Assembly: GCF_019575955.1 (NCBI RefSeq)
Contig: NZ_CP080575.1
Location: 2,542,001 to 2,606,000, forward strand
Direction of reading: 5' to 3'
DNA length: 64,000 bases
Origin: Nesterenkonia pannonica
GTDB lineage: Bacteria; Actinomycetota; Actinomycetes; Actinomycetales; Micrococcaceae
Shown: one piece after another, positions 48,704 through 58,935 of the stretch
How the letters are laid out: each line of letters starts with the position of its first letter
Numbering within the stretch: position 1 is the first letter of the stretch
Notes under the pieces: generated by a model
What the model saw: the letters and a program-made list of their open reading frames with translations, nothing else
The model's database searches: none
What the model was told of the DNA's origin: nothing
Translations under genes and position numbers: made by a program

Positions 48704-49873
48704 TCACAGCCCGGCCAGGGCCTTCTCGACGTCGTCGATGAGGTCCTCGACGTCCTCGATGCCCACCGACAGGCGCAGGAGGTTCTCCGGCACGGCCAGC
48801 TCCGTTCCCCGGACCGAGGCGTGGGTCATCTCGTGGGGATAGTTCATCAGCGACTCCACTCCCCGAGCGACTCGGCGAGAATGAACCACTTGGTGCCCTC
48901 CGCCACCTTGCGTGCGGTGGCTCGCCTCCCGCCAGCTGCAGGGACACCATGCCGCCGAAGTCCCTCATCTGGGATGCCGCCAGCTGGTGCTGTGGGTGCG
49001 ACTCCAGGCCGGGGTAGAGGACCCGCTCCACAGCGGGGTGGCCCTCGAAGTGCTCGGCCAGCGCGAGCGCGTTCGACGAGTGGCGATCCATACGCACGCC
49101 GAGGGTCTTCAGGCCCCGAGTGGTCAGGTAGGCGTCCAGGGGCCCGGAGACCGCACCCACAGCGAACTGCTGGAACGCGACCTTCTGGGCCAGGTCATCG
49201 GCGGCGTCCCCTCACCGAGCACCACAGCACCTCCGACCACGTCGGAGTGGCCACCGATGTACTTGGTGGTCGAGTGCACGACGACGTCCGCACCGAGGCT
49301 CAGCGGCTGCTGCAGGTACGGGGTGGCGAAGGTGTTGTCCACCACCAGCAGGGCGTCGTGGGCGTGCGCGATGTCAGCCAGGGCGCGAATGTCTGTGACG
49401 CCCATCAGGGTTGGAGGGCGTCTCCACCCACAGCAGGGTCGCGTCGCTGTGCTGAAGCTCCGCGGCGACGCGCTCATGATCCGACAGGTCGATGGGGGTG
49501 TTGGTGATTCCCAGTCGCCATGGACCCGGGCGAAGAGCCGGTACGTTCCGCCGTAGGCGTCGTTGCCCATCACCAGGCGCTGGCCGGGCCTCATCAGGCC
49601 CCGGATGATCGCGTCCTCGGCCGCCAGCCCGGAGCCGAAGCTGAACGCGTGCCGCCCGCCCTCCAATGCCGCCAGCTGCTGCTGCAGGGCGGTGCGGGTG
49701 GGGCTGCTTTACGCGTCCGTAGTCGTAGCCGTTGCGGAGATTGCCGATGCCGTCGGGGGCGAATGTGGTGGACAGGTGCAGGGGCGGGACGACAGCCCCG
49801 TACACCTCGTCGATGTCCTGGCCGGTGTGGATGGCGTGGGTGGAGAATCCGGGGTGCGCTGGTTCTCACTCAT
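48704..49873 (-). CDS. metB: Cystathionine gamma-synthase/lyase
   Basis: PLP trans-sulfuration enzyme. After its first residues (MSENQR) the body reads [58 protein letters not shown] and the PLP Lys in [18 protein letters not shown], ending [18 protein letters not shown]. The ATG overlaps the cbs stop. Breaks near 49860, 49705, 49510, 49410, 49215, 48920 and 48865. Beside cbs, a lyase role (cystathionine to cysteine) is as likely as synthase. Confidence 0.9.
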
Positions 49874-51406
49874 TGAGGTCGATCTCCTGTCGTTTGGCTC
49901 CGGAGAGGTGGGCAAGCAGATCATTGCGGGTCAGCACGCCCACGATGTCTCCGCGGTCGGCGACCAGGAGGGTGGGGTGGCTGCGCAGCTTGGACAGGAT
50001 CTGCGGGAGGGTCTCTGTGATGCCCAGCAGAGGCAGATGGTCGCGCAGGTGGTCGGCGACCGGCTCGTCCGGGCTGGCCTGGCCTTCGATGACATCCTCG
50101 GAGAGGTGCTCGACGTCAACCACCCCGTACACCTCGCCGATGCGGGCCACCGGGCCCGGATGGTCGATGACCGGGACGATGTCCACGCCGTAGCGGTTCA
50201 TCACGCTGACCGCCTCACGCAGGGTCGTCTCCCGGCTGATGGAGATGACCTCCGGCAGCGCCTCGGAGAACATGCCCCGCTTGGCCTGCAGGAGGGCTCC
50301 GGCCGTTGTGGTCGCAGGGTCCTGCTCCCTGTGCCGGGGGCCTGGTGATGAGTATCGGTGCCGATCACTCCGTCGCGGACTGCCTGGGAGAGCTCCTCGG
50401 AGGTTCTGACCGCAATCTCGGTGCCGGTGGAGGTGGAGACCACTTCGCCGAAGCCGTGGTCGATCATCCACTGGTCGTTGAAGATCTTGCCGAGGTATCC
50501 GCGCCCGGAGTCCGGCAGCACTGCGACGATCACGTCGTCGGGCCCGAGGCCTTCGGCGACCTTCAGCGCCGCGGTGACTGCGGTGCCCGAGGAGCCGCCC
50601 ACCAGCAGACCCTCCTCGGTGGCGAGGCGGCGGCACATCGCGAACGACTCCGCATCCGTGATGGCGTGGTGCTCGTCGGGGACGCTCGGGTCGTAGTTCT
50701 TGACCCAGACATCCTCACCGACGCCTTCGACGAAGTAGGGGCGTCCCTCGCCGCCGGAGTAGATGGAGCCGTCCGGGTCTGCGACGACCACGCGCACCGG
50801 CCCCGAGTCTCTGTCCGCTGAGACCTCTTTGAGGTAGCGCCCTGTGCCGGTGACGGTGCCGCCGGTTCCGGCGCCGACGACCAGGTGGGTGACCTTCCCT
50901 CGGTGTCCTCCCAGATCTCCGGACCGGTGGTCTCATAGTGCGAGTGGGGCGCATTCGGGTTGGAGAACTGATCAGGCTTGTGCCCGCCTTCGATCTCCCG
51001 CGCCAGCTGATCGGAGATGCCGTAGTAGCTCAGCGGGGACTCAGCATCGACACCGGCGGGGCCGACCACGACGTCAGCGCCGTAGGCCCGCAGCACGTCC
51101 CGCTTCTCCTGGGCCACCTTCGGCACCGTGACGAAGACGGCCCGGTAGCCCTTCTGCTGGGCCACCAGCGCGAGTCCCACGCCGGTGTTGCCCGAGGTCG
51201 GCTCGACCACCACTCCCCGGGGCAAGCGTGCCCTCGGCCTCGGCGGCCTCGATCATCTTCAGCGCGATTCGGTCCTTGATGGATCCGCCCGGGTTCAGAT
51301 ATTCGAGCTTGACCAGCACAGTGCAGGAGAGGCCTTGGACAACACTGTTGAGCCTCACCAAGGGCGTGGAGCCGATGAGCTCCACAACGGACTGGGCATA
51401 TTTCAC
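49866..51406 (-). CDS. cbs: Cystathionine beta-synthase
   Basis: Condenses serine and homocysteine. Starts MKYAQSVVELIGSTPLVRLN; PLP Lys in PGGSIKDRIALKMIE; VEPTSGNTGVGLAL; phosphate loop GAGTGGTVTGTGRYL; LVGGSSGTAVTAAL. The C-terminal half carries two CBS domains (ISRETTLREAVSVMNRYGVD, LPQILSKLRSHPTLLVADRG). About 513 codons. Breaks near 51220, 50900 and 50335. Overlap with metB indicates a cbs-metB operon. Confidence 0.93.
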
Positions 51407-51534
51407 GGTGGTTCGCTTCCGTCGCTTGGGTGCTGAGTAAGCGTGCCGCTCCTTCCTGCCCCCAGACTACCGGGGCGCTCCCCTCCTCAATAAGGTCTGG
51501 ACTCAAAGGGAAACAGTGCTGAGGACTCGTTCGG

Positions 51535-52598
51535 GTGGCACAGTGTGGGGTGACTTTCTCGGCTGAGCGCACGGTGGACCTGGGGCGCCCTTCGACCTCC
51601 CCGGACTCTGCGTCCGCTGCAGCGGGGACACGCAGACCCGGCCGTTCGGGTGGATCCCGGAGGGTTCGACGGGGCTCGCGCGGCACCGCCGGTGCTGGAG
51701 CCTGGGTCGCCCTCCGTGCGGCGCAGGTACGCCGCTGCCCCCACGGAGGACGTCGATCAGGCGATTCTCCGGCTGGATCAGCTCGACGCCTCCCAGGTGC
51801 GAGTCCGGATCGTCGCCGCCTCGGAGGCTGCGGCAGAGGCCGCCGCCGAGCGAGCCCCCGCACTCCTGGGCGCTGCCGACGAATGGGCGGAGCTGGACGA
51901 TCTGCTGGCCGACTCCGACGAGCACATCGACCAGGCCATGGCGGCGGTCCGGCGTCGACACCCCGGGTGCGGCTGCCTGCCACGGGCGCCCTGTTCGACC
52001 AGCTGGTGACGGTGGCCCTGGAGCAGAAGGTCACCCACGGCCAGGCGCGCCACGGGTGGCGGAACCTTCTGCGGCGCCACGGCTCGGCCCCGGCCTTCGA
52101 CTGGGCCCGCCGTGCGCCTATGCCTGTGCCCGAATGGCTTCGCATGCCCCTGACCGCGGAGCAGCTGCGGGGCGTCCCCTCGTGGGAGTGGCACCGGCTG
52201 TGGGTCCAGCCGCCGCTGTCGAAGACCATTCAGAGGATCGCCCAGCGCTCCGCCGCCCTGCACCGCCTGGGCGCCCAGACGCCGCCCAGCACCGACGCGG
52301 TCAATGCGCTGGCCGAGAGCCTGGCTGCGATTCCGGGCGTCGGAGTATGGAGTGCGGCAGAAGCGCTTCAGCGCTCCCACGGCGCAGCCGACCTGCTTAA
52401 GCAGTGGGCGACTATCACTTGGCTCACTTTGTGGGCGAGGCCATGACGGGTGCCCGGACCGACGACCCTGGGATGCTCAGGCTGCTGGAGCCGTACAGGC
52501 CCCACCGGCAGAGGGTGGTTCGGCTGCTGAAGCTCTCAGGGTTCGCCCATCAGCGGATGGGGCCCAAGCTCGTGCCCGAGGACCACCGGAGCCGGTAG
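51535..52598 (+). CDS. DNA-3-methyladenine glycosylase-like protein (HhH-GPD)
   Basis: Base-excision repair glycosylase. The HhH-GPD domain shows LEQKVTHGQARHGWRNLLRR, PSWEWHRLWVQPPLSKTI, the hairpin IPGVGVWSAAEAL and the catalytic Asp in VGDYHLAHFVG. The N-terminal domain keeps PAVRVDPGGF-like residues. GTG start at 51535. Breaks near 51590, 51690, 51965 and 52395-52402, where GCTTAAGC for GCCGGC restores AADLPAVGDYHL. Ends LVPEDHRSR. Convergent with the MocR-like gene. Confidence 0.8.
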
Positions 52599-52602
52599 CA
52601 GC

Positions 52603-53944
52603 TCAGAGGAAGGTGGGGCGGAGGTCGCCGGACGCCGCATGGCTGATCATCTGCGTCAGCTCCGCCGCCCGCTCGGGCGACTCGGGAGCTGGGCGATGCT
52701 GATCCTCAGACGAGAGGGCGGGTGCTCCTCCAGCGACGCTGAAGCGCCCACGTCGACCACGACGCCCTGAGCCGACAGGGCCAGGGCGGTGCGGTGCGCG
52801 TCAGCCACATCGACCCACACGCTCCAGCTGTTCGGACCGCTCGAGGCTGCGAAGCCTGCATCGGCGAAGGCGCCGAGTGCCACGTCCCGGCGCCGCGCGT
52901 AGTGCTGCCGGACGCTCTTGAGCCGCCGCCGCTGGCCTGCCGATCCTGCCAGCTCTGCGACCATCTGCTGGAGTATGCGGCTGTGCGAGGACAGGCCCTC
53001 CGCGCGCAGCCGGACCGCTCGGGCGATCAGCGGGTCAGGGCCAGCGAGAATGGCCGTTCGGATGTCCGCGCCGAAAGCTCGTGCGTAGTCGAGAACACGG
53101 AGGCTGCGGTCCGGGCAGCGGGCGGCGAGGCTTGCCGTCGGGGACTCCACCAGCGGGCCCAGGGGTCGTCCTCGATGATCAGCGCGTCGGCCTGCTCCAC
53201 CACGGCCTGCAGCGCGTCCGCCCTCTCCTCACTCAGCGCATGCTGGGATCCGAACGGTCCGGACGGGGCGAGCACGAAGGCCGAGGCTCCGGCGTCGAGG
53301 GCCGCCTGCAGCGCGTCCGGCAGAGGGCCCTGCGCATCGGTGGCAACGCCCACCAGGGTGAGGTCCATCTTGCGCGCAGTCTCCAGGAAGCCGGGGTCGA
53401 ACGGCGTTTCGACGGCGAGGACGTCTCCCGGGCTCGCCGCGACGGATGCTGCGAGCCAGAGGCCCCGCGCGCCGCCTGCGACTGCTATCGCACGGTCAGG
53501 GATGTAGGGCAGGTCCTGGGCGGAGGCTCGTCGCAGGTCCTCGGTGAGGTATTCGCGGGACCACGCGTTGATGCTGGGGTGCTTCAGCGCAGCGGCAGCG
53601 GCCTCCTCGAGCGGGGGCAGCAGCGCCGGGTCAGGGCTGCAGGCGTGGAGATCCACCGAGCCGAAGCCGCGGAAGTAAGCCGCGGGATCGCTCTGACCGT
53701 CCACCACACGGGTGCCCCCTCTGCGGCGGGTCTCGACGGCGTTCTCCTCACGCAGCAGCCCCCACGCCTGGGCGATGGTGCCCACGGAGACGCCCAGCTC
53801 CTGGGCGAGGTCGCGCACAGTGGGCAGCCGCGCGCCCGGAGCCAGCGTCCCGTCGTCGATGAGCTCCTGGACCTGGGAGGCGATCCCTGCAGGAGTTCGG
53901 GATTCGAGCCGCCGCGCCAGCTCGGCGGCATCGATCTCTGCCAT
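52603..53944 (-). CDS. GntR/MocR-family regulator with aminotransferase-like domain
   Basis: N-terminal GntR wHTH (IASQVQELIDDGTLAPGARL, VRDLAQELGVSVGTIAQAWG) joined to an aminotransferase fold (AVAGGARGLWLAASVAASPG, VLAPSGPFGSQHALSEE, IIEDDPWAR). At the position of the PLP Lys (YSKSHGPDLR in relatives) this protein has YARAFGADIR, so the Schiff-base Lys appears lost. Frame breaks near 53150 and 52685. About 447 residues. Its target is unknown; relatives control pyridoxal or amino-acid genes. Confidence 0.82.
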
Positions 53945-54023
53945 CAGGGCCTCCGGAAGTGTTCGGATAGTAGGAGAAGCTTCGCCTCACAGGGTAACGC
54001 TCCATGCCCGGGCAGACATTGAG

Positions 54024-54054
54024 AAGGGGACCCTGGATCATCCAGAGTCCCCTT
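54024..54054 (-). terminator. Hairpin after tRNA-Tyr
   Basis: AAGGGGAC-CTGGAT and ATCCAG-GTCCCCTT form an interrupted stem 13 bases past the tRNA-Tyr 3' end. Confidence 0.6.
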
Positions 54055-54066
54055 GCTCGCGTGCGG

Positions 54067-54149
54067 TGGCAGGTGAGGGATTCGAACCCCGTAGGCAATG
54101 CTTAAGCTGATTTACAGTCAGCTCCCTTTGGCCGCTCGGGTAACCTGCC
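54067..54149 (-). tRNA. tRNA-Tyr (GTA), sequence damaged in the variable arm
   Basis: Acceptor GGCAGGT/ACCTGCC, D-arm with GAGCGGCCAAAGGGAGC, anticodon stem GCTGA/TCAGC with loop CTGTAAA, T-arm GGTTCGAATCCC. The long class II variable arm should begin CCGGC after TCAG; the sequence instead has GCTTAAGC at 54100-54107. GCCGGC there restores the arm, so the gene itself is probably normal. Confidence 0.92.
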
Positions 54150-54243
54150 GCGCGACTGCTTGCGCCCCAACGAGGCACCCCACAACTTTACCCAAGAGCG
54201 GAAAAATTCTCGAATCCGGAGATACCTTGCGTACCGTGGGGGT

Positions 54244-54627
54244 ATGGCTACTACAGACCTGACCGCTGACACCTTCCAGCAGGCGCTCGAGGACAACGAC
54301 ATTCTGCTGATCGACTTCTGGGCAGACTGGTGCGGTCCCTGCAAGCAGTTCGCTCCCATCTACGAGCAGGTCTCCGAGGAGCACCCGGATGCCGCCTTCG
54401 GCAAGGTGGACACGGAGACGGAGCAGGAGCTGGCTGCAGCAGCCAACATCACCTCCATTCCCACGCTGATGGTCTTCCGCGAGAAGGTGCTCGTGTTCTC
54501 CCAGCCGGGCGCTCTGAACGCCGAGCAGCTCGGCGGAGTCGTCAAGGCCGTCAAGGACCTCGACATGGCCGAGATCCACAAGCAGGTGGAGGAGCAGCAG
54601 AGCGAGGGCGAGGCCCCGCAGAGCTGA
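54244..54627 (+). CDS. trxA: Thioredoxin
   Basis: Cytoplasmic disulfide reductase. MATTDLTADTFQQAL; active site WCGPC at residues 29-33; cis-Pro in NITSIPTLMVF. The family core ends near residue 107; a 20-residue acidic, Gln-rich tail (KQVEEQQSEGEAPQS) follows. Intact 127 residues. Start chosen at 54244 from family alignment and the upstream region. Confidence 0.95.
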   Translation: MATTDLTADTFQQALEDNDILLIDFWADWCGPCKQFAPIYEQVSEEHPDAAFGKVDTETEQELAAAANITSIPTLMVFREKVLVFSQPGALNAEQLGGVVKAVKDLDMAEIHKQVEEQQSEGEAPQS

Positions 54628-54643
54628 GCCTCTCTCACAGACC

Positions 54644-54694
54644 ACGACGGCGGCCCGCCACCTCGCATCACTGCTGGTGGCGGGCCGCCGTCGT
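54644..54694. terminator. Terminator hairpin between trxA and the MetE-like gene
   Basis: A 19-bp perfect stem (ACGACGGCGGCCCGCCACC and complement) with a 13-base loop, between convergent genes; likely works both ways. Confidence 0.8.
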
Positions 54695-54705
54695 CTCAGG
54701 GCGGG

Positions 54706-55930
54706 TCAGAAGCTCCTTGACGTCGCGATGGCCGCCCCTGGGCGAGAGACTCCAGCTTGGCGAATGCGATGTCCGGATGCAGGCGGCCGCCCAGCCCGCA
54801 GTCGGTGCTTAGCCTGGACGTTCTCACGGCCCACCCGTTCGATGAAGCGGCCGAGGCGCTGAGCGACCAGCTCGGGGTGCTCCACCACATTGGTGGCGTG
54901 CGATACGACGCCGGGGACGATGACTTTGCCCTCCGGGAGCGTGAGATCGTCCCACACGGTGTACTCGTGCTCGTGGCGGACGTTCCCTGCCTCGAAGGTG
55001 AAGTACTTGGCATCGGCGCCCAGGCACAGGTCCGCGATGTGCTTGAACTCGATGTCCGTGGTGTGCGGCCCGTGCCAGGAGCCCCAGCAGATGTGCAGCC
55101 GGACCAGCTCAGGGTCGATGCCCCGCAGCGCGTAGTTCAGGGCGTCGATGCGCAGCTGGGTGAACGCCCGGTAGTCCTCAACGGAGGGCGCTGGGGTGAT
55201 CTGGTCCCAGTTCTCGGCGAGGCAGGGGTCATCGAGCTGGAGGATGAGGCTAGGCGTCGGTGATGGCCCTGTACTCGTGCCGCATCACGTCTGCCCAGGC
55301 GTAGAGGTGCTCCTCCTCGCTGGCGTAGTGCGAATTGGGAACGCGCGCTCCGGAGCCCGGTGCGATGGAGGTGAGGAACCCCTGCTCCAGCCCTGCCGCC
55401 TCGAGGCCCTTCTTCAGGTTGGCGATGTCGGCCTCGATGGCCTCCTGGCCGCGCCAGGTCAGCTCGCCCGTGGTGGCCGGGAAGGGGACAGCGTGACTGC
55501 CGGTGGGCGCACCGTTGGTGTAGAAGTCGACGAACTTCACCCAGTCGCGGCGGTTCATCATGTTGGTCAGCCTGAGGTCTCCGGGGGCCGATTCCTGGTG
55601 GGGCCAGTTGAAGAGGTTCTCTCCGGTCACCTCGAGGCCGCCGACGCGCTGGAAGACGTATGACCACCACGCTCCGTAGTCCACGGCTGAGCTCATGGCT
55701 TTGCCGTACTCGCCGTCGCCGGGGAGGGTGACGCCCAGCTCAGCCTGACGCTTGACGAGGTTGACCACAGCATCGGTGAGCAGCCCGTCGAACTCGGGCG
55801 TCTTGGTGAGGGTGAAGCCGTCCTCGGCGATCTCGCGCGCGGCGTTGGCTTCGATGAGCTCCGGGGTGCGCGGCAGAGAGCCTGCGGTGGAGACCAGTAT
55901 CTGCTGGCTAGGATCTGGGGAGAGCGGCAT
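54706..55930 (-). CDS. MetE C-terminal-like cobalamin-independent methyltransferase
   Basis: UROD/MetE-like superfamily protein of about 408 residues, far shorter than true MetE and lacking its N-terminal half. Starts MPLSPDPSQQILVSTAGSLP; VTLPGDGEYGKAMSSAVDYG, VRLHICWGSWHGPH (zinc ligands) and TDCGLGGRLHPDIAFAKLE are present. GCTAGGC at 55249 and GCTTAGC at 54807 break the frame exactly where GCCGGC restores ITDAGLILQ and NVQAGTDCGL. The substrate is unknown; relatives methylate homocysteine or cleave epoxyalkane-CoM. Confidence 0.85.
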
Positions 55931-56159
55931 GCGGGCCCGCGTCCTTTCGTATCGGCTTGCCCGGCCGGGAGGACGCTGCGCCGGGCAAGGACCCGACCGG
56001 TGCGAACCTCTTCTGGCCAGGCACTCATGTCAGGTGCGTGGAGGGAAGGGTTCGCAGCGGTGACCACTACAGTCGCGAGGCTTCGCATTCTCGCTGCGAG
56101 AAATGTTCATCATTAAGTTATGGGCGTTATCTTACACACAGCATCCGACGACGAAAGGT
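55931..56159. other. Intergenic region
   Basis: 229 bases between the divergent MetE-like and YajQ genes. No gene seen. It must hold both promoters; its lower-GC part near 56100-56140 is the likely yajQ promoter. Confidence 0.35.
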
Positions 56160-56654
56160 ATGGCAGTGGCTAAAGAGTCAAGCTTCGACGTGGTCTCCCA
56201 GGTGGACAGCCAGGAGGTCTCCAATGCACTGAACCAAGCTCAGAAGGAGATTGCTCAGCGGTACGACTTCAAAGGAACCGGCACGGAGATCGACTTCTCC
56301 GGCGATGCGATCCTGATTCGCGCCAACTCTGAGGAGCGCGCGAAGGCGGCGCAGGATGTGTTCGAATCCAAGCTGATCAAACGCGGCATCAGCCTGAAGT
56401 CCTTCGAGGCCTCGGAGCCCAAGGCCTCGGGCAAGGAGTACCGCATCGAGGGTCAGATCAAGGAGGGCATCGACCAGGCGACGGCGAAGAAGATCTCAAA
56501 GATCATCCGGGACGAAGGACCGAAGTCGGTCAAGGCTCAGATCCAGGGAGATGAGCTGCGTGTGACCTCGAAGTCGCGCGACGACCTGCAGGATGTCATC
56601 ACCCTGCTGAAGGACTTCGACGACGCCGCGCTGCAGTTCATCAACATGCGGTGA
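56160..56654 (+). CDS. yajQ: YajQ-family nucleotide-binding protein
   Basis: Intact 164-residue protein. [53 protein letters not shown] and [16 protein letters not shown] match the family closely. YajQ proteins bind nucleotides or RNA (cyclic di-GMP in some proteobacteria). The physiological role here is unknown. Confidence 0.93.
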   Translation: MAVAKESSFDVVSQVDSQEVSNALNQAQKEIAQRYDFKGTGTEIDFSGDAILIRANSEERAKAAQDVFESKLIKRGISLKSFEASEPKASGKEYRIEGQIKEGIDQATAKKISKIIRDEGPKSVKAQIQGDELRVTSKSRDDLQDVITLLKDFDDAALQFINMR

Positions 56655-56684
56655 TGCTGGCCGTCCGCCCGCCGCCGGAGGCGC

Positions 56685-57929
56685 TCAGAGCAGGACGATG
56701 AGCCCGAGGGGAACCGCGATGAACACGACGGCGACCCATGCGAAGGCGGCGGGCGCACGGCGGACGGCCAGGTCGGAGAGCCAGCGCGCTCCGATCAGAG
56801 GCAGCTCACGCAGGCCCGGAATCCCGAAGATGAGCAGCGTGGCGAACACGTTGAAGAACAGGTGCACCAGGGCGGCGGTCAGGGCGATGGTTCCGAGCTG
56901 ACCGTCGAAGGCCATAGCGGCGATCAGCGCGGTGATGGTGGTGCCGATGTTGGCGCCGAGGGTGAATGGGTAGATCTGCCGGAGCGAGAGCTTCCCGGAG
57001 CCTGCCAGAGGAACCATCAGTGCGGTGGTCGTTGAGGATGACTGGACCATGACGGTCACAGCGGCGCCGGAGCCGATGGCGACCAGAGGATTCCGGCCGA
57101 CGGATGCATGCAGAATGCGCTCAGCCCTGCCGACCAGCACTGCCTTCAGCTTGCGGCTGATCATGTTGATGACGAGCAGGATCAGGGCGATCGCGAAGAC
57201 GATCATGGCGATGCCTGCCCACACGTCGGGCAGCGGGGAGAACACGAGGCCGATCAGCTCCCCGGCCGGAGCGGTGGCGCCCTTGATGAGCGCGCCGACT
57301 CCGCCCAGCATGGTCTCGATGAGGCCCGTGTCAGCGGCCTCTGAGCCGTCGATGAGCCCGGCAGCTGCGGTGGCCGCACGCTCAAGGAGGCCGAAGGCCA
57401 TCTCGAGGGGCAGGAAGATGGCCACGGCGAGCAGGTTGAAGAAGTCGTGCACGGTGGCGGCGGAGAAGCCGCGGCGGAACTGCTCCTTGTCCCGGACCAT
57501 GGCCAGCGAGACCAGCGTGTTGGTCAGAGTGGTGCCGATGTTGGCGCCGAGGATGATGGGGATGGCGATGCTCAGCGGGAGCCCGCCCGCGACCAGGCCG
57601 ACGGTGACCGAGGTGGTGGTGGAGGAGGACTGCGTCAGAGCAGTGGCTGCGATGCCGATCATCAGACCGATGACAGGGTTCGCAGCGAAGCCGAACAGCG
57701 CTTCGGCCTGATCTCCGGCTGCGAGGGAGAAGCCTGAGCCGATGACTCCCACGGCTGTGATGAGGAGGTAGACGCTTACTGCGACGGTCAGCCAGTTCAG
57801 CACGGCGCGGCGGCGGCTCAGCGGCTCCTGCAGCTGCGTGCGCAGCGCCGTCTCGGCTGATGATGCGGTGGAGGAACGGATGCCTGGAGCGCGAGCGATG
57901 ACCTGTCGCTCGGCGGGGGTAACGGCCAT
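56685..57929 (-). CDS. Na+/phosphate symporter (NptA/PNaS family)
   Basis: Intact 414-residue membrane protein with the two inverted family repeats: TQSSSTTTSVTVGLVAGG and VQSSSTTTALMVPLAGSG, each followed by a GANIGTT motif (IILGANIGTTLTNT, TLGANIGTTITA). Start at 57929 (MAVTPAERQVIARAPG), directly after a PHO box. GCTTAC at 57774 (AVSVY for AAGVY) is a further altered hexamer. Expected to be induced by phosphate limitation through PhoP. Confidence 0.92.
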   Translation of the reverse strand: MAVTPAERQVIARAPGIRSSTASSAETALRTQLQEPLSRRRAVLNWLTVAVSVYLLITAVGVIGSGFSLAAGDQAEALFGFAANPVIGLMIGIAATALTQSSSTTTSVTVGLVAGGLPLSIAIPIILGANIGTTLTNTLVSLAMVRDKEQFRRGFSAATVHDFFNLLAVAIFLPLEMAFGLLERAATAAAGLIDGSEAADTGLIETMLGGVGALIKGATAPAGELIGLVFSPLPDVWAGIAMIVFAIALILLVINMISRKLKAVLVGRAERILHASVGRNPLVAIGSGAAVTVMVQSSSTTTALMVPLAGSGKLSLRQIYPFTLGANIGTTITALIAAMAFDGQLGTIALTAALVHLFFNVFATLLIFGIPGLRELPLIGARWLSDLAVRRAPAAFAWVAVVFIAVPLGLIVLL

Positions 57930-57936
57930 AGGGTGA

Positions 57937-57969
57937 ACAGTTCCAACCGAAGGTGAACGAAAGGTTAAC
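57937..57969 (-). promoter_or_regulatory. PHO box (PhoP binding site), three 11-bp repeats
   Basis: On the minus strand, GTTAACCTTTC, GTTCACCTTCG and GTTGGAACTGT follow one another without gaps, then TTCACCC. The first two match the actinobacterial PhoP direct-repeat unit (GTTCACC core). It ends 7 bases before the annotated symporter start. Confidence 0.75.
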
Positions 57970-58061
57970 TCGGTGCGAACGCCGTCCAAAGGATCGGGCG
58001 GAATCTCCCCGGATACCATGATGTTGATCACGGGGATCATTCACTGCGCGAAAGGGACCGC

Positions 58062-58926
58062 ATGCATCATCATCACGGACGCCTCAGAACCGCCTAAGCC
58101 TGCTCGCATTCCTCTTTGCCATGGTGCTGGTGGTGGGGGCCATCGTGGCCGCTGCCACGGAGACTCCTGCATTCATCTTCGTCTTCGGCGCTCTGGGCCT
58201 GATCTCTGTGGCGTACTCGTACTGGAACTCGGACAAGATCGCACTGCGGGCCATGCAGGCCTATCCGGTCACCAGGGAGCAGGCTCCTGCCCTCTACGCC
58301 ATGGTCGAGGAGCTCGCCTCCCGGGCCCAGCAGTAAGCGCCCAGGATCTACATCTCGCCCCAGCCCACTCCCAATGCCTTCGCCACGGGACGGAACCCGG
58401 AGAAGGGCGTGGTCTGCTTCACCGAGGGCATCCTCAACCTGCTCAGCGAGCGGGAGCTGCGCGGCGTGACGGGCCACGAGCTGATGCACATCTACAACCG
58501 CGACATCCTCATCTCTTCGGTGGCCGCAGCCGTTGCCGGGTTCCTCACCACGATCACGCAGTTCTTCATCCTCTTCGGGCGCGGCGGCCGCGGCCAGAAC
58601 CCGCTCGCCATTGTGGGTGCGCTGCTGGCGGCCATCCTGATGCCCATCGCAGCGAGCATGATCCGCTCAGCCATCAGCCGGACCAGAGAGTACGACGCAG
58701 ATGCGGACGGCGCGGAGCTCTCGGGGACCCGCTCGCCCTGGCCTCGGCCCTGAACAAGCTGGACGGCGGGATCCGCCAGGTGCCCCTGAACGAGGACCCC
58801 AAGCACGACGCCCACGCCCACATGATGATCGCCAACCCCTTCGGAGCGCGGGCCAAGCAGATGTTCTCCACACACCCTCCGATGGACGACCGCATCGAGC
58901 GTCTGAAGAGCATGGCCGGGCAGTAG
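58062..58926 (+). CDS. htpX: Membrane metalloprotease HtpX
   Basis: Zinc protease of membrane quality control. MHHHHGRLR start, two membrane segments (LSLLAFLFAMVLVVGAI, AFIFVFGALGLISVAY), PNAFATGRNPEKGVVCFTEG, zinc motif TGHELMHIYNRD (HExxH), then REYDADADGAEL with the third zinc ligand Glu, ending RIERLKSMAGQ. An in-frame TAA at 58334 lies in GTAAGC; GCCGGC restores Q-Q-P-A-P-R. Other breaks near 58090 and 58725. Confidence 0.92.
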
Positions 58927-58935
58927 GCTGTCTCT

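Noticed and set aside
53665-53690. GTAAGC in the MocR-like gene (about 53673) as another altered GCCGGC
   Set aside because: The reading DPAAYFRGFGS is a sensible conserved sequence as it stands, so no change is needed.
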